The notes: a model not told the origin generated them from the letters alone. DNA of 54,848 nt from Arachnia propionica (GCA_002748325.1 PDSD01000020.1:1-54848), one strand, 5' to 3'. Shown: positions 27,665 to 36,105, counted from the first letter of the stretch. Program-made: numbers and translations.

Positions 27665-29341
27665 GTGAGCGAACTGAAACCACCACCGGCCCTGGCTGAC
27701 GGCACGCTGCGGGTAATCCCGCTGGGTGGCCTCGGCGACGTGGGGCGCAACATGACCAGCTTCGAACTGGACGGCGAACTGGCGCTAGTGGATTGTGGCG
27801 TGCTGTTCCCTGAGGAACACCATCCTGGCGTCGACCTGATCCTGCCGGCGTTGGGCAGCGTGATCGAGCGCATCGACGACGTGGTGGCGCTGGTGCTCAC
27901 CCACGGCCACGAAGACCACATCGGTGCGGTGCCGTTTTTGCTACGGCACCGGCCGGACATCCCGATCTACGGTTCCAAGCTGACCTGTGCGTTCGTGGAA
28001 AACAAGCTCAAGGAACACCGGATTCGCGGCGCCAAAATCAACGTGGTGCGCGAGGGCGACAAAGTAAAGCAAGGAAATTTCGCCTTCGAGTTCATGCCGG
28101 TAAACCATTCCATCCCCGACGCGATGGCGGTCGCCATTCATACCGCTGCCGGAACCGTGCTGCACACCGGCGACTTCAAGATGGACCAGCTACCGCTGGA
28201 CGGTCGGATCACCGATCTGCGGGCCTTCGCCCGGCTAGGCGAGGCTGGGGTCGACTTGTTCATGACCGACTCCACCAACGCGGTAGAGCCTGGCTTCACC
28301 ACCCCGGAACGCGACCTGGAACCGGCGTTGGAGCGGGTGTTCGAGACCGCCGACGGCAAGATCGTGGTGACCTGCTTCGCCAGCCACGTACACCGGGTGC
28401 AACAGATCCTGGATCTGGCAGTCAAGCACGACCGCAAGGTCGTCTATGTCGGCCGCTCCATGGTGCGCAACATGTCGGTGGCGCGGGATCTGGGCTACCT
28501 GCACGTGCCCGCCGACACCCTGATTCAGTTGTCCGAGTTGGACCGCTACCCCGATGACCGGGTCGTGGTGGTCTCCACGGGTTCCCAGGGCGAGCCGATG
28601 GCGGCACTAAGCCGGATGGCCAACCGATCCCATCGAGATGTTGAGGTCGGGCCCAGCGACGTGGTGCTGCTGGCTAGTTCGATGATCCCGGGCAACGAGA
28701 ACTCGGTCTATCGGCTCATCAACGGGCTGGTTAAGCTGGGCGTCAAGGTCGTGCACCAAGGAAACGCGCTGGTGCACGTCTCAGGGCATGCCTCGGCGGG
28801 GGAGTTGTTGTACTGCTACAACATCGTCAAGCCGAAGAACGTCATGCCGATCCACGGCGAAATCCGGCACCTAGTGGCCAACGGCACCCTGGCCGTCGAA
28901 ACCGGGGTACCGGCCCGCAACGTGGCGATCTGCGAGGACGGCGACGTGGTCGACCTACACGATGGTCTGGCCAAGAAGGTTGGCCGGATCGACGCGAGCT
29001 ACATCTTTGTCGACGGCAGCACCGTCGGCGACCTGAGCGAGTCGCTTAACGACCGGCTGGTGCTCGGGGAGGAGGGCTTCGTCTCCGTCATCAGCGTGGT
29101 GAGCGTTCACTCCAAGACGATTGTTTCCGGGCCGGAGATTCACGCCCGCGGGCTGGCCGAGGAGGACTCGGTCTTCGACGAAGTGCGAGAACAGGTCGCC
29201 CAGGCGCTGGCCGAAGGGCTGCGCGACGGGGTGGACGATCAGCGTCGGCTGCAGCAGATCTGCCGCCGGGTGCTGGGGCAGTGGGTGGCCAGGAAGCTGC
29301 GCCGACGCCCCATGATCGTGCCCGTGGTGGTGACCACCTAG
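27665..29341 (+). CDS. rnj: ribonuclease J
   Basis: A beta-CASP metallo-beta-lactamase RNase with endo- and 5'-3' exonuclease activity in rRNA and mRNA processing. The 558-residue product has the metal motif THGHEDHIGAVPF (about residues 78-90), further His ligands in VNHSIPDA and HTGDFKMD, the beta-CASP region with STGSQGEPMAAL, and the C-terminal HVSGHAS and PIHGE motifs. The GTG start is supported by the -10 hexamer 6 nt upstream. The linkage dapB-rnj is normal for actinobacteria. Its stop lies only 7 nt before mvk, so it is probably the first gene of the mevalonate transcript. Confidence 0.95.
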   Translation: MSELKPPPALADGTLRVIPLGGLGDVGRNMTSFELDGELALVDCGVLFPEEHHPGVDLILPALGSVIERIDDVVALVLTHGHEDHIGAVPFLLRHRPDIPIYGSKLTCAFVENKLKEHRIRGAKINVVREGDKVKQGNFAFEFMPVNHSIPDAMAVAIHTAAGTVLHTGDFKMDQLPLDGRITDLRAFARLGEAGVDLFMTDSTNAVEPGFTTPERDLEPALERVFETADGKIVVTCFASHVHRVQQILDLAVKHDRKVVYVGRSMVRNMSVARDLGYLHVPADTLIQLSELDRYPDDRVVVVSTGSQGEPMAALSRMANRSHRDVEVGPSDVVLLASSMIPGNENSVYRLINGLVKLGVKVVHQGNALVHVSGHASAGELLYCYNIVKPKNVMPIHGEIRHLVANGTLAVETGVPARNVAICEDGDVVDLHDGLAKKVGRIDASYIFVDGSTVGDLSESLNDRLVLGEEGFVSVISVVSVHSKTIVSGPEIHARGLAEEDSVFDEVREQVAQALAEGLRDGVDDQRRLQQICRRVLGQWVARKLRRRPMIVPVVVTT

Positions 29342-29351
29342 CCCTCCTGTG

Positions 29352-30275
29352 ATGCAGATTCGAAAAAGCGGTACCGGCGACTCACACGCCAAGCTAATCC
29401 TGTTCGGCGAACACGTAGTTGTCTACGGGGAACCCGCCATTGCCGTCCCGCTGCCCGGGCTGACGGTAACGGCCACCGCCACGCCCACCGCCGGGCCGGT
29501 ACGACTCGAGTCAGATCTTCCCCTCACCGAGACAGAGATCGCTGCGCCCAGGCAAGCCATCCGCGCCATCCTTGCCTTGCTGCGGTTGCCCGATGCCGGG
29601 GTGCGGGTGCGCATCGCCAGTTCGGTGCCGCCCGGCCGTGGCCTGGGCTCCAGTGCGGCCACGGCCGGGGCAATCGTGGCTGCGATCGCCGACCTGTACG
29701 GTCGCAACCTCGCAAGTGACAAGCTCTACGAGCTGGTGCAGGCTGCCGAGCGGGTCGCTCATGGCGCCCCCAGCGGTCTGGATGCCCGTGCTACTTCAGC
29801 TGCGGGTCCGATCTGGTTTCAGCGTGGCCGCGCCGAAGCCATTGAGTTAGCGTCCCCGCTGCACCTGGTCGTTGCTGATACCGGCATGCCTGGCAGCACT
29901 CGGCAGGCCGTCGCGGAGGTGGCCCAGTTGCACCGTGACCAGCCCAACCTGGCCAAGCGCCTCACCGCCGAGCTGGGGGCACTGACCGAGACGGCGCGGG
30001 ATGCGTTGCGCCGAGGCGACACCGCTCTGGTTGGTCGGTTCATGAGCCGGGCACAGCGGTTGCTGACCCAATTGGGAGTGAGCAGCCCGAAGATTGAACA
30101 CCTGGTGGCGTCCGCCCGCGAACACGGAGCGCTGGGGGCCAAACTCAGCGGCGGCGGCCAGGGCGGTTGCATCGTCGCCTTGGCCAAAGACGCCAAGCGG
30201 GGCGCGCTGCTGCGGCGGGCGTTGTTGGCTGCTGGTGCCGCTGACGCTTGGAGCGTCAAGGTCGGTAAGCTGTGA
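29352..30275 (+). CDS. mvk: mevalonate kinase
   Basis: Phosphorylates mevalonate at O5, the first kinase step of the mevalonate pathway. The 307-residue GHMP kinase shows AKLILFGEHVVVYGEP near the N-terminus, the ATP loop PPGRGLGSSAATAGA, the catalytic Asp in SGLDARATSAAGPIWF and the C-terminal KLSGGGQGG. A GTG at 29349 directly before the ATG is an alternative start. There is no real ribosome site, which with the 7-nt gap after rnj suggests translational coupling. It overlaps mvaD by 4 bp (GTGA). Confidence 0.93.
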   Translation: MQIRKSGTGDSHAKLILFGEHVVVYGEPAIAVPLPGLTVTATATPTAGPVRLESDLPLTETEIAAPRQAIRAILALLRLPDAGVRVRIASSVPPGRGLGSSAATAGAIVAAIADLYGRNLASDKLYELVQAAERVAHGAPSGLDARATSAAGPIWFQRGRAEAIELASPLHLVVADTGMPGSTRQAVAEVAQLHRDQPNLAKRLTAELGALTETARDALRRGDTALVGRFMSRAQRLLTQLGVSSPKIEHLVASAREHGALGAKLSGGGQGGCIVALAKDAKRGALLRRALLAAGAADAWSVKVGKL

Positions 30276-31270
30276 CCGGTATGAGCAAGCAAGCTGTGGC
30301 CGTGGCCCACCCCAACATCGCGCTGATCAAGTACTGGGGCAAGCGCGATGAGCAGCTCATCCTGCCCGTCAACTCAAGCCTGTCGATGACGCTCGACATC
30401 TTCCCGACCACCACCACTGTGACGTTGCCGCCAGGTTTGGCTGCAGACCAGATCGAGCTGAACGGCCAGCAGGCAGAAGGCGTGGCCGCCGACCGGGTGG
30501 TCGCCTTCTTGGAGCTGGTGCGCGGCCTGGCCGGACGAACCGAATACGCCCGGGTGAGCAGCACCAACACCGTCCCGACCGGGGCCGGGCTGGCGTCCTC
30601 GGCTGCCGGGTTCGCTGCCCTGGCCGCAGCCGCCGCCGAGGTCTACGGGCTAGAACTAGACAGCCGCGCCCTGAGCCGATTGGCGCGTCGCGGCTCCGGC
30701 TCCGCCAGCCGATCAGTGCTAGGTGGCTTCGTGCAATGGAATGCCGGGGAAGACGACGAGTCCTCCTACGCCGAGGCCGTGGCCTGGGACGGACTCGATG
30801 CCGCAATGGTCGTCGGCATCATCGACGCCGGTCCCAAGGCAATCTCCAGCCGGGAGGCGATGAGCCGCACGGTCGCCACTTCGCCGTTCTACCGTGGCTG
30901 GCATCAGGCATGCGATGAGGATCTGGCCGCGATGCGGGCCGCAATAGCGGCAGTCGACCTGCCCCTGGTAGGCGAGATCGCGGAACGCAATGCGCTGCGG
31001 ATGCACGCCACCATGCTTGGGGCCGTGCCGCCGGTGCGATACCTAACCGCTGGCACCATGAGCGTGCTGGACCTGGTGGCCGACCTTCGTCGCCAAGGCG
31101 TCGGCGCCTGGGCAACCATGGACGCCGGGCCCAATGTCAAGGTGATCTGCGCCGCTGCCGACGCCGAAACCGTGGCCGCTGCGATGACCGCAAGCGGGCA
31201 CGTGGCCCAGACCCTGGCGGCACGCCCCGGCCCGGGGGTCAGCCTGACGAAGGCGGACACCGCCTCGTGA
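30272..31270 (+). CDS. mvaD: diphosphomevalonate decarboxylase
   Basis: ATP-dependent decarboxylation of mevalonate diphosphate to isopentenyl diphosphate. The 332-residue GHMP-family product has AHPNIALIKYWGKRD (residues 12-26), the phosphate loop PTGAGLASSAAGFAAL, the substrate-binding RRGSGSASRSVLGGF and the catalytic Asp in MDAGPNVKV. All are diagnostic of the decarboxylase rather than a kinase. The GTG start overlaps the mvk stop; ATG at 30281 is an alternative. Its end overlaps pmk by 4 bp. Confidence 0.95.
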   Translation: MTGMSKQAVAVAHPNIALIKYWGKRDEQLILPVNSSLSMTLDIFPTTTTVTLPPGLAADQIELNGQQAEGVAADRVVAFLELVRGLAGRTEYARVSSTNTVPTGAGLASSAAGFAALAAAAAEVYGLELDSRALSRLARRGSGSASRSVLGGFVQWNAGEDDESSYAEAVAWDGLDAAMVVGIIDAGPKAISSREAMSRTVATSPFYRGWHQACDEDLAAMRAAIAAVDLPLVGEIAERNALRMHATMLGAVPPVRYLTAGTMSVLDLVADLRRQGVGAWATMDAGPNVKVICAAADAETVAAAMTASGHVAQTLAARPGPGVSLTKADTAS

Positions 31271-32361
31271 GCCAGCCTGTGATCCAGACGAAAGCGCCCG
31301 GCAAACTGTTCATCGCGGGCGAATATGCCGTGGTTGAGCCAGGGCAGCTGGCCGTCGTCGTGGCGGTCGACTCCTACATCACGGTCACGCTGCGCCCAGC
31401 CGCCGACTACGGCACGCTCTCCTCGGCCCACCATGAGCCGCCGGCTACCTGGTGGCGGCAGCCCGAAACGAACGCGCTTAACAGCAGCGAACCGATCTCC
31501 CGCCACGTCCGGGCCGCAATCGAGACCAGCGAACGACTGGCCGTCGAGTTGGGACGCGATCTCGACTACTACGACCTGGCCACCAGCAGCGAGCTGGTGA
31601 CCGACGACGGCCGCAAACTCGGCCTCGGTTCCAGTGCTGCCGTCAGCGTCGCGGTCACTCGCGCGCTCAATCAGTACTACGAACTAGGCCTGGATGAGCT
31701 GGGCATCTTCAAACTCGCCTTGCTCGCCGGAGCCACCGTCAATCCGCGCGCCTCTGGCGGCGACCTGGCTGCAGCCGTGTTTGGTGGCTGGCTTGCCTAC
31801 GCCGCCCCCGACCGCGACGAACTGGCTAGGCAAATGCAGACCACGCCGCTGGCTGAGTTGCTCGCCGCCGACTGGCCCGGCCTCAGCCTGCGGCACTTGC
31901 CGCCACCGGCTGGCTTGGAGCTAGCGGTCGGCTGGACCGGCCGCCCCGCCGCAACCGAGCGTATGGTAGGCCAACTGCGCGGCGCCTGGCGCGACAGTGA
32001 CGACTACGCCGCCTTCCTTAGCGATAGCCAGCGATGCGTCGAGGAACTCGTGGCTGGGCTGGCGGCACAGCAGCCAACCCTGGTCATGGCCGCGATCAGC
32101 GCATGCCGGGAGTTGCTGCGGCGGCTAGCCGAGCAGGCCGCCATCAATATCGAAACCCGCGCCTTGGCACAGCTATGTTCGGACGCGGAAGCCGTCGGTG
32201 CTGCGGCCAAGTCTTCGGGCGCAGGCGGCGGCGACTGTGGTATTGCGCTGATGCCATCCGGGGTTTCGGTGGCCTACCTGCAGGCACAGTGGCGACAGCA
32301 CGGCATTCGGCCGTTGGCTCTCAAAGTGCCGCAACCGGAAGGAAACGTGGATGTCCGCTAG
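31267..32361 (+). CDS. pmk: phosphomevalonate kinase
   Basis: Phosphorylates mevalonate 5-phosphate to the diphosphate. The 364-residue GHMP kinase has TKAPGKLFIAGEYAVVEPG near the N-terminus, the ATP loop KLGLGSSAAVSVAV and the C-terminal GAGGGDCGIAL. The GEYAVVEPG variant and the length separate it from mevalonate kinase. The GTG start overlaps the mvaD stop. Its last 11 nt overlap the fni start, with an AAGGAAA ribosome site inside pmk. Confidence 0.93.
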   Translation: MSQPVIQTKAPGKLFIAGEYAVVEPGQLAVVVAVDSYITVTLRPAADYGTLSSAHHEPPATWWRQPETNALNSSEPISRHVRAAIETSERLAVELGRDLDYYDLATSSELVTDDGRKLGLGSSAAVSVAVTRALNQYYELGLDELGIFKLALLAGATVNPRASGGDLAAAVFGGWLAYAAPDRDELARQMQTTPLAELLAADWPGLSLRHLPPPAGLELAVGWTGRPAATERMVGQLRGAWRDSDDYAAFLSDSQRCVEELVAGLAAQQPTLVMAAISACRELLRRLAEQAAINIETRALAQLCSDAEAVGAAAKSSGAGGGDCGIALMPSGVSVAYLQAQWRQHGIRPLALKVPQPEGNVDVR

Positions 32362-33433
32362 CCGCAAAGACGATCACATTCGGTTTGCCGTCCAACAGCA
32401 GCAAAGCCCACGCGAAAACGCATTTGATCAGGTCCGGTTCGTGCACCGGGCGCTGTCTGGACTAAACCGGGCCGCGGTAGATCCGAGCGTCACCATCGCC
32501 GGGGCCACCTGGGATTTCCCGTTCTTCCTAAACGGCATGACCGGCGGCAGTGAGCGTGGCGGCGAAATCAATCGGCAACTCGCGATCGCTGCCCGGCAAA
32601 CCGGGCTGGCCATGGCCACTGGTTCCATGAGTTCTTGGTTCAAAGAGCCGTCGCAGGCAGCCACCTATGAGGTGGTGCGCCAAGAGCATCCGCAAGGCTT
32701 CGTAATGGCCAACGTCAGCCCGGAAGCCACCGATCAGCAGGCGTTGGCCGCAGTTGAGTTGCTAGCCGCCGACGCACTGCAGATCCACCTAAACTCCGCC
32801 CAGGAGACGGTGATGCCCGAGGGTGACCGCTTCTTTGGCCACTGGCCCGAACGCATTGCGGATCTGCTGCGGGTCGTGCCAGTGCCCGTCATTGTCAAGG
32901 AGGTTGGGTTTGGCATCAGCCGGGAGACGGTGCGGGAACTTCTTGGCCTTGGGGTCAGCATCGTCGATGTGAGCGGTCGTGGTGGCACTGACTTTGCCCG
33001 CATTGAAAACGAGCGACGTACCGGCTCCGACATGTCCTATCTCAGCGGCTGGGGGCAGTCGACCCCGGCTTGCCTGCTCGACGTTGCCCCGATTGCCGCG
33101 AAGGCCGGAATGACACTGCTGGCTTCTGGGGGTGTTCGGCACCCGTTGGATGTTGTGCGGGCGCTGAGCCTCGGGGCAACCGCGGTGGGGGTCTCCGGTG
33201 TCTTTCTGGAGGTGCTGGTGGAGCATGGTGTCGACGAACTGGTGCGCACTATCCGCAGTTGGCAGGGGGAAATCGTCGCGCTCATGGCGCTGCTGGGGGC
33301 CAGCAGCGTGGCTGACCTCGTCAAGTGCCCGGTGTTAGTTACCGGCTCATTGGAAGAATTCTGTCGGCTGCGCAACATCGATGCGGCCAGCTTCGCCAAC
33401 CGTTTCGCGCCCCGGGTGCGCCACAATGGCTGA
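32351..33433 (+). CDS. fni: type 2 isopentenyl-diphosphate delta-isomerase (FMN-dependent)
   Basis: Interconverts isopentenyl and dimethylallyl diphosphates using reduced FMN. The 360-residue TIM-barrel product has the RKDDHIRFA opening, FFLNGMTGGSE, the NVSPEATDQQ region, the QIHLNSAQE motif with the catalytic Gln and Glu, and FMN phosphate-binding residues in LLASGGVRHPLDVVRALSLGA. This isomerase type typically accompanies bacterial mevalonate clusters. It sits fourth in the operon and is followed after 27 nt by mvaA. Confidence 0.94.
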   Translation: MSASRKDDHIRFAVQQQQSPRENAFDQVRFVHRALSGLNRAAVDPSVTIAGATWDFPFFLNGMTGGSERGGEINRQLAIAARQTGLAMATGSMSSWFKEPSQAATYEVVRQEHPQGFVMANVSPEATDQQALAAVELLAADALQIHLNSAQETVMPEGDRFFGHWPERIADLLRVVPVPVIVKEVGFGISRETVRELLGLGVSIVDVSGRGGTDFARIENERRTGSDMSYLSGWGQSTPACLLDVAPIAAKAGMTLLASGGVRHPLDVVRALSLGATAVGVSGVFLEVLVEHGVDELVRTIRSWQGEIVALMALLGASSVADLVKCPVLVTGSLEEFCRLRNIDAASFANRFAPRVRHNG

Positions 33434-33460
33434 ACCTGGCGAAATCACTAGGAGGATCAA

Positions 33461-34513
33461 GTGACAACCACATCGCAGGCAGCGGCAGTACCAATGCAGT
33501 GGGTGGGGCCGATGCGGATCAGCGGTGACGTGGTAGCCGAGGAAATATCGGTCCCATTAGCCACCTATGAGACGCCACTGTGGCCGTCGGTGCGGCGGGG
33601 TGCCAAGGTGTCCAGACACTGCGAGCGAGGCATTCAGGCCACTGTTGTTGACGACCGGATGACGCGATCGATCCTGCTTGAGGCCGTAGACGCCTCGGCG
33701 GCCTTGGCTGCGGTGCGGCAGCTGCAGGCAGGTATGGCCGGGTTGCAGGCCGTGGTTTCGCAAAGCAGTAACTATGCCAGGCTGATCGATCTAAACACCC
33801 AGATCGCGGGCAACCTGCTGTTCGTGCGCTTCGAATTCACCACCGGAGACGCCTCCGGGCACAACATGGTGACGCTGGCCGCCGACAAGCTCATCGAGCA
33901 CGTGCTGCGCACCGTCCCAGGGGTGGCCTACGGCTCAATCTCTGGCAACTACTGCACTGACAAGAAGGCCACGGCCATAAACGGCATTCTCGGGCGCGGC
34001 AAGAACGTCGTCACCGAGATACTGATTCCCGAACAGGTGGTACAACGGCTGCTGCATACCACTGCCGCGAAGGTCGTCGAGCTGAATGTTCGCAAGAACC
34101 TGATCGGTACGATGCTGGCTGGCGGGTTGCGTTCAGCCAACGCGCACTACGCGAACATGTTACTGGCCTTCTACCTCGCCACCGGCCAGGACGCGGCCAA
34201 CATCGTAGAGGGCTCCCAGGGCGTCACCCACGCCGAGGACCGCGACGGCGACCTGTATTTTTCTTGCACCCTGCCCAACCTGATCGTCGGCACGGTCGGC
34301 AACGGCAAGGGCTTGGACTTCGTCACCGAGAATCTGGAACGGCTGGGCTGCCGGGAGCAACGCGAGCCTGGCGAGAACGCCCGCAGATTGGCGGTGCTGT
34401 GCGCGTCGGCGGTACTGTGCGGTGAGTTGTCGCTGATGGCGGCTCAGACCAATCCGGGGGAATTGATGCGAGCTCACCTCACCATCGAGCGCGGCAAGCC
34501 GGGCAGGTCATGA
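33461..34513 (+). CDS. mvaA: hydroxymethylglutaryl-CoA reductase, class I-type
   Basis: Reduces HMG-CoA to mevalonate with NADPH, the committing step. The 350-residue product lacks membrane segments. Class I features are TGDASGHNMVT (usual form TGDAMGMNMV), NYCTDKKATAINGILGRGK with the catalytic Lys, ATGQDAANIVEGSQ with the catalytic Asp, and GELSLMAAQTNPGELMRAH, whose final His aligns with the catalytic one. The glutamate motif reads YETPLWPSVRRGAKVS instead of the usual TEGxLVASTNRGCK. The GTG start has an excellent AGGAGG. As in Streptomyces CL190, the reductase resembles eukaryotic/archaeal enzymes, not class II. Confidence 0.92.
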   Translation: MTTTSQAAAVPMQWVGPMRISGDVVAEEISVPLATYETPLWPSVRRGAKVSRHCERGIQATVVDDRMTRSILLEAVDASAALAAVRQLQAGMAGLQAVVSQSSNYARLIDLNTQIAGNLLFVRFEFTTGDASGHNMVTLAADKLIEHVLRTVPGVAYGSISGNYCTDKKATAINGILGRGKNVVTEILIPEQVVQRLLHTTAAKVVELNVRKNLIGTMLAGGLRSANAHYANMLLAFYLATGQDAANIVEGSQGVTHAEDRDGDLYFSCTLPNLIVGTVGNGKGLDFVTENLERLGCREQREPGENARRLAVLCASAVLCGELSLMAAQTNPGELMRAHLTIERGKPGRS

Positions 34514-34569
34514 CCATCTCGGCCACTAAGATTCTCGCGACTATCCAGACCGCTACCAGGAGCCTTTGA
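34510..34569 (+). CDS. 19-codon ORF bridging mvaA and mvaS
   Basis: An ATG overlaps the mvaA stop as ATGA. The frame runs 19 codons (MTISATKILATIQTATRSL) and its TGA overlaps the mvaS ATG as TGATG. It thus fills the whole gap and touches both neighbours. It may act as a translational coupler or short peptide, or be chance, since 20 codons without a stop are common at this GC content. There is no strong ribosome site of its own, and I recognise no homology. Confidence 0.3.
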   Translation: MTISATKILATIQTATRSL

Positions 34570-35738
34570 TGACGGAAGCTATCCGAGTGGGCATTCACGA
34601 CATGTCCATGGCGACCACCCACTACAGCATGGATCTCAGTGTGCTCGCTGCCCACAACGGGACCGACGTCCAGAAGTATTATCGGGGAATCGGGCAACAG
34701 GTGATGAGCGTGGCCGCCCGCGACGAAGACATCGTGACGCTGGGTGCTAGCGCCGCCGCGCCCATCATCGCCAAGCATGGCAAAGCCGGAATCCGCACGG
34801 TGCTGCTGGCCACCGAGACCGGCATCGACCAGTCGAAGGCGGCCGGGATCTACATTCATTCGCTGCTCGATCTGCCCACCACGGCCCGCGTGCTGGAGCT
34901 GAAACAGGCCTGCTACTCAGGTACGGCCGCGCTGCAGTTCGCGGCGAGCCTGGTGGCCCGCGACCCGTCGCAGCGGGTGCTGGTGATCGCCAGCGACGTC
35001 GCCAAGTACGACCTGGACTCCAGTGGCGAGGCCACCCAGGGTGCCGGGGCAGTGGCCATGCTGGTCGCCGCAAACCCCGCGCTGCTGGAGATCGAGCCCA
35101 GCGCGGGCGTCTACACCGAAGACATCATGGACTTTTGGCGGCCGAACTATCGCACCACGGCGGTGCTGGACGGCAAATACTCGATGCGCGCGTATCTGCG
35201 CGCGGTCGAAGGGGCCTGGGCAGACTACCGGGAGCAGGGAGGCAGCGCCTTCGACGAGATCGACACGGTCTGCTACCACCAGCCATTCACCAAGATGGCC
35301 GTCAAAGCGCAACGACACCTGGCCAAGCTAAACCACCACCCGCACGAAGACGCCGCCGAGGTGCTGGAGCCGACATTCGGCTATAACCGGCTGGTCGGCA
35401 ACACCTACACTGCGTCGTTGTATCTCGGGTTGCTGTCGCTGCTGGATAGCCGCGACGATCTGGCGGGCCGTCGCATCGGTATCTGCAGCTACGGCTCGGG
35501 CGCGGTGGCCGAGTTCTTCACGATGCTTGTGCAGCCCGGCTACCAGGAACACCGGCGGCAAGCCGAAACCCAGGCCGCCATCGATTCCCGGGAGCCGTTG
35601 GATTACGAAACCTACCGGGACCTCCACGAGTGGCAGGTGCCCAGCGACGGCGGAGAGCACACGTTCGAGGAGCGGTCGCATTCTGGCTTCCGGTTGGCTG
35701 GCGTGGCTGGGCACAAGCGGTTATACCAGCTGCAGTGA
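34569..35738 (+). CDS. mvaS: hydroxymethylglutaryl-CoA synthase
   Basis: Condenses acetyl-CoA and acetoacetyl-CoA into HMG-CoA, feeding mvaA. The 389-residue thiolase-fold product has the catalytic Cys in ELKQACYSGTAALQFA (about residue 115), the catalytic His in DTVCYHQPFTKMAVKA and the GSYGSGAVAEFF-like ICSYGSGAVAEFFTM near the C-terminus. An AGGAG site precedes the ATG. It closes the six-gene operon; no terminator is evident before the rpmB promoter. Confidence 0.94.
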   Translation: MTEAIRVGIHDMSMATTHYSMDLSVLAAHNGTDVQKYYRGIGQQVMSVAARDEDIVTLGASAAAPIIAKHGKAGIRTVLLATETGIDQSKAAGIYIHSLLDLPTTARVLELKQACYSGTAALQFAASLVARDPSQRVLVIASDVAKYDLDSSGEATQGAGAVAMLVAANPALLEIEPSAGVYTEDIMDFWRPNYRTTAVLDGKYSMRAYLRAVEGAWADYREQGGSAFDEIDTVCYHQPFTKMAVKAQRHLAKLNHHPHEDAAEVLEPTFGYNRLVGNTYTASLYLGLLSLLDSRDDLAGRRIGICSYGSGAVAEFFTMLVQPGYQEHRRQAETQAAIDSREPLDYETYRDLHEWQVPSDGGEHTFEERSHSGFRLAGVAGHKRLYQLQ

Positions 35739-35746
35739 GCTGAGGT

Positions 35747-35775
35747 TTGAGGATTCGCGGCGGCTGAGTTATTCT
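35747..35775 (+). promoter_or_regulatory. promoter of rpmB
   Basis: TTGAGG (35747-35752) and TATTCT (35770-35775) are separated by the optimal 17 nt, 60 nt upstream of the rpmB start. It is the best-matched sigma-70-type promoter in the window. Confidence 0.65.
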
Positions 35776-35837
35776 TTATCAGTTGCCTGCCGGGCAAGAT
35801 GCCGGTAGCAAGCCTGACTACATCCGAGGAGATTCCA

Positions 35838-36023
35838 ATGGCCGCTGTTTGTGATGTTTGCGCCAAGGGGCCTAGCTTCGGTCACAACAAGCCCTGGTCG
35901 AAGAAGAAGACCAACCGGCGTTGGAACCCGAATATTCAGCGGGTGCGCGCAGTGGTAGATGGGACGCCGCGTCGTCTCAACGTGTGCACTTCGTGCCTGA
36001 AATCTGGCAAGGTCTCGCGCTAG
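35838..36023 (+). CDS. rpmB: 50S ribosomal protein L28
   Basis: A 61-residue large-subunit protein. It is the zinc-binding (C+) form with CDVC at residues 5-8 and CTSC near the end; the basic middle contains KPWSKKKTNRRWNPNIQRVR. The ATG at 35838 has GAGGAG upstream, so the longer in-frame start near 35799 is rejected. It is a single-gene unit with its own promoter and terminator. Confidence 0.95.
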   Translation: MAAVCDVCAKGPSFGHNKPWSKKKTNRRWNPNIQRVRAVVDGTPRRLNVCTSCLKSGKVSR

Positions 36024-36039
36024 TAGTAAATATCTGTCT

Positions 36040-36069
36040 CAATGGCCCGCAGGAAGCTGCGGGCCATTG
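36040..36069 (+). terminator. hairpin terminator after rpmB
   Basis: CAATGGCCCGCAG (36040-36052) pairs perfectly over 13 bp with CTGCGGGCCATTG (36057-36069) around a 4-nt GAAG loop. There is little T-tract. Confidence 0.75.
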
Positions 36070-36099
36070 TCATTGCCCGGACTTTCGCAGCCGCATGAG

Positions 36100-36105
36100 T
36101 AGGGT
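36100..36105 (+). promoter_or_regulatory. -10 hexamer of recG, leaderless geometry
   Basis: TAGGGT is followed by 6 nt (TAGCCC) and the ATG of recG, with no ribosome site. Confidence 0.6.

Noticed and set aside
35799..35837. Upstream ATG-side extension of rpmB
   Set aside because: L28 starts MAAVCDVC, and GAGGAG lies directly before the ATG at 35838.
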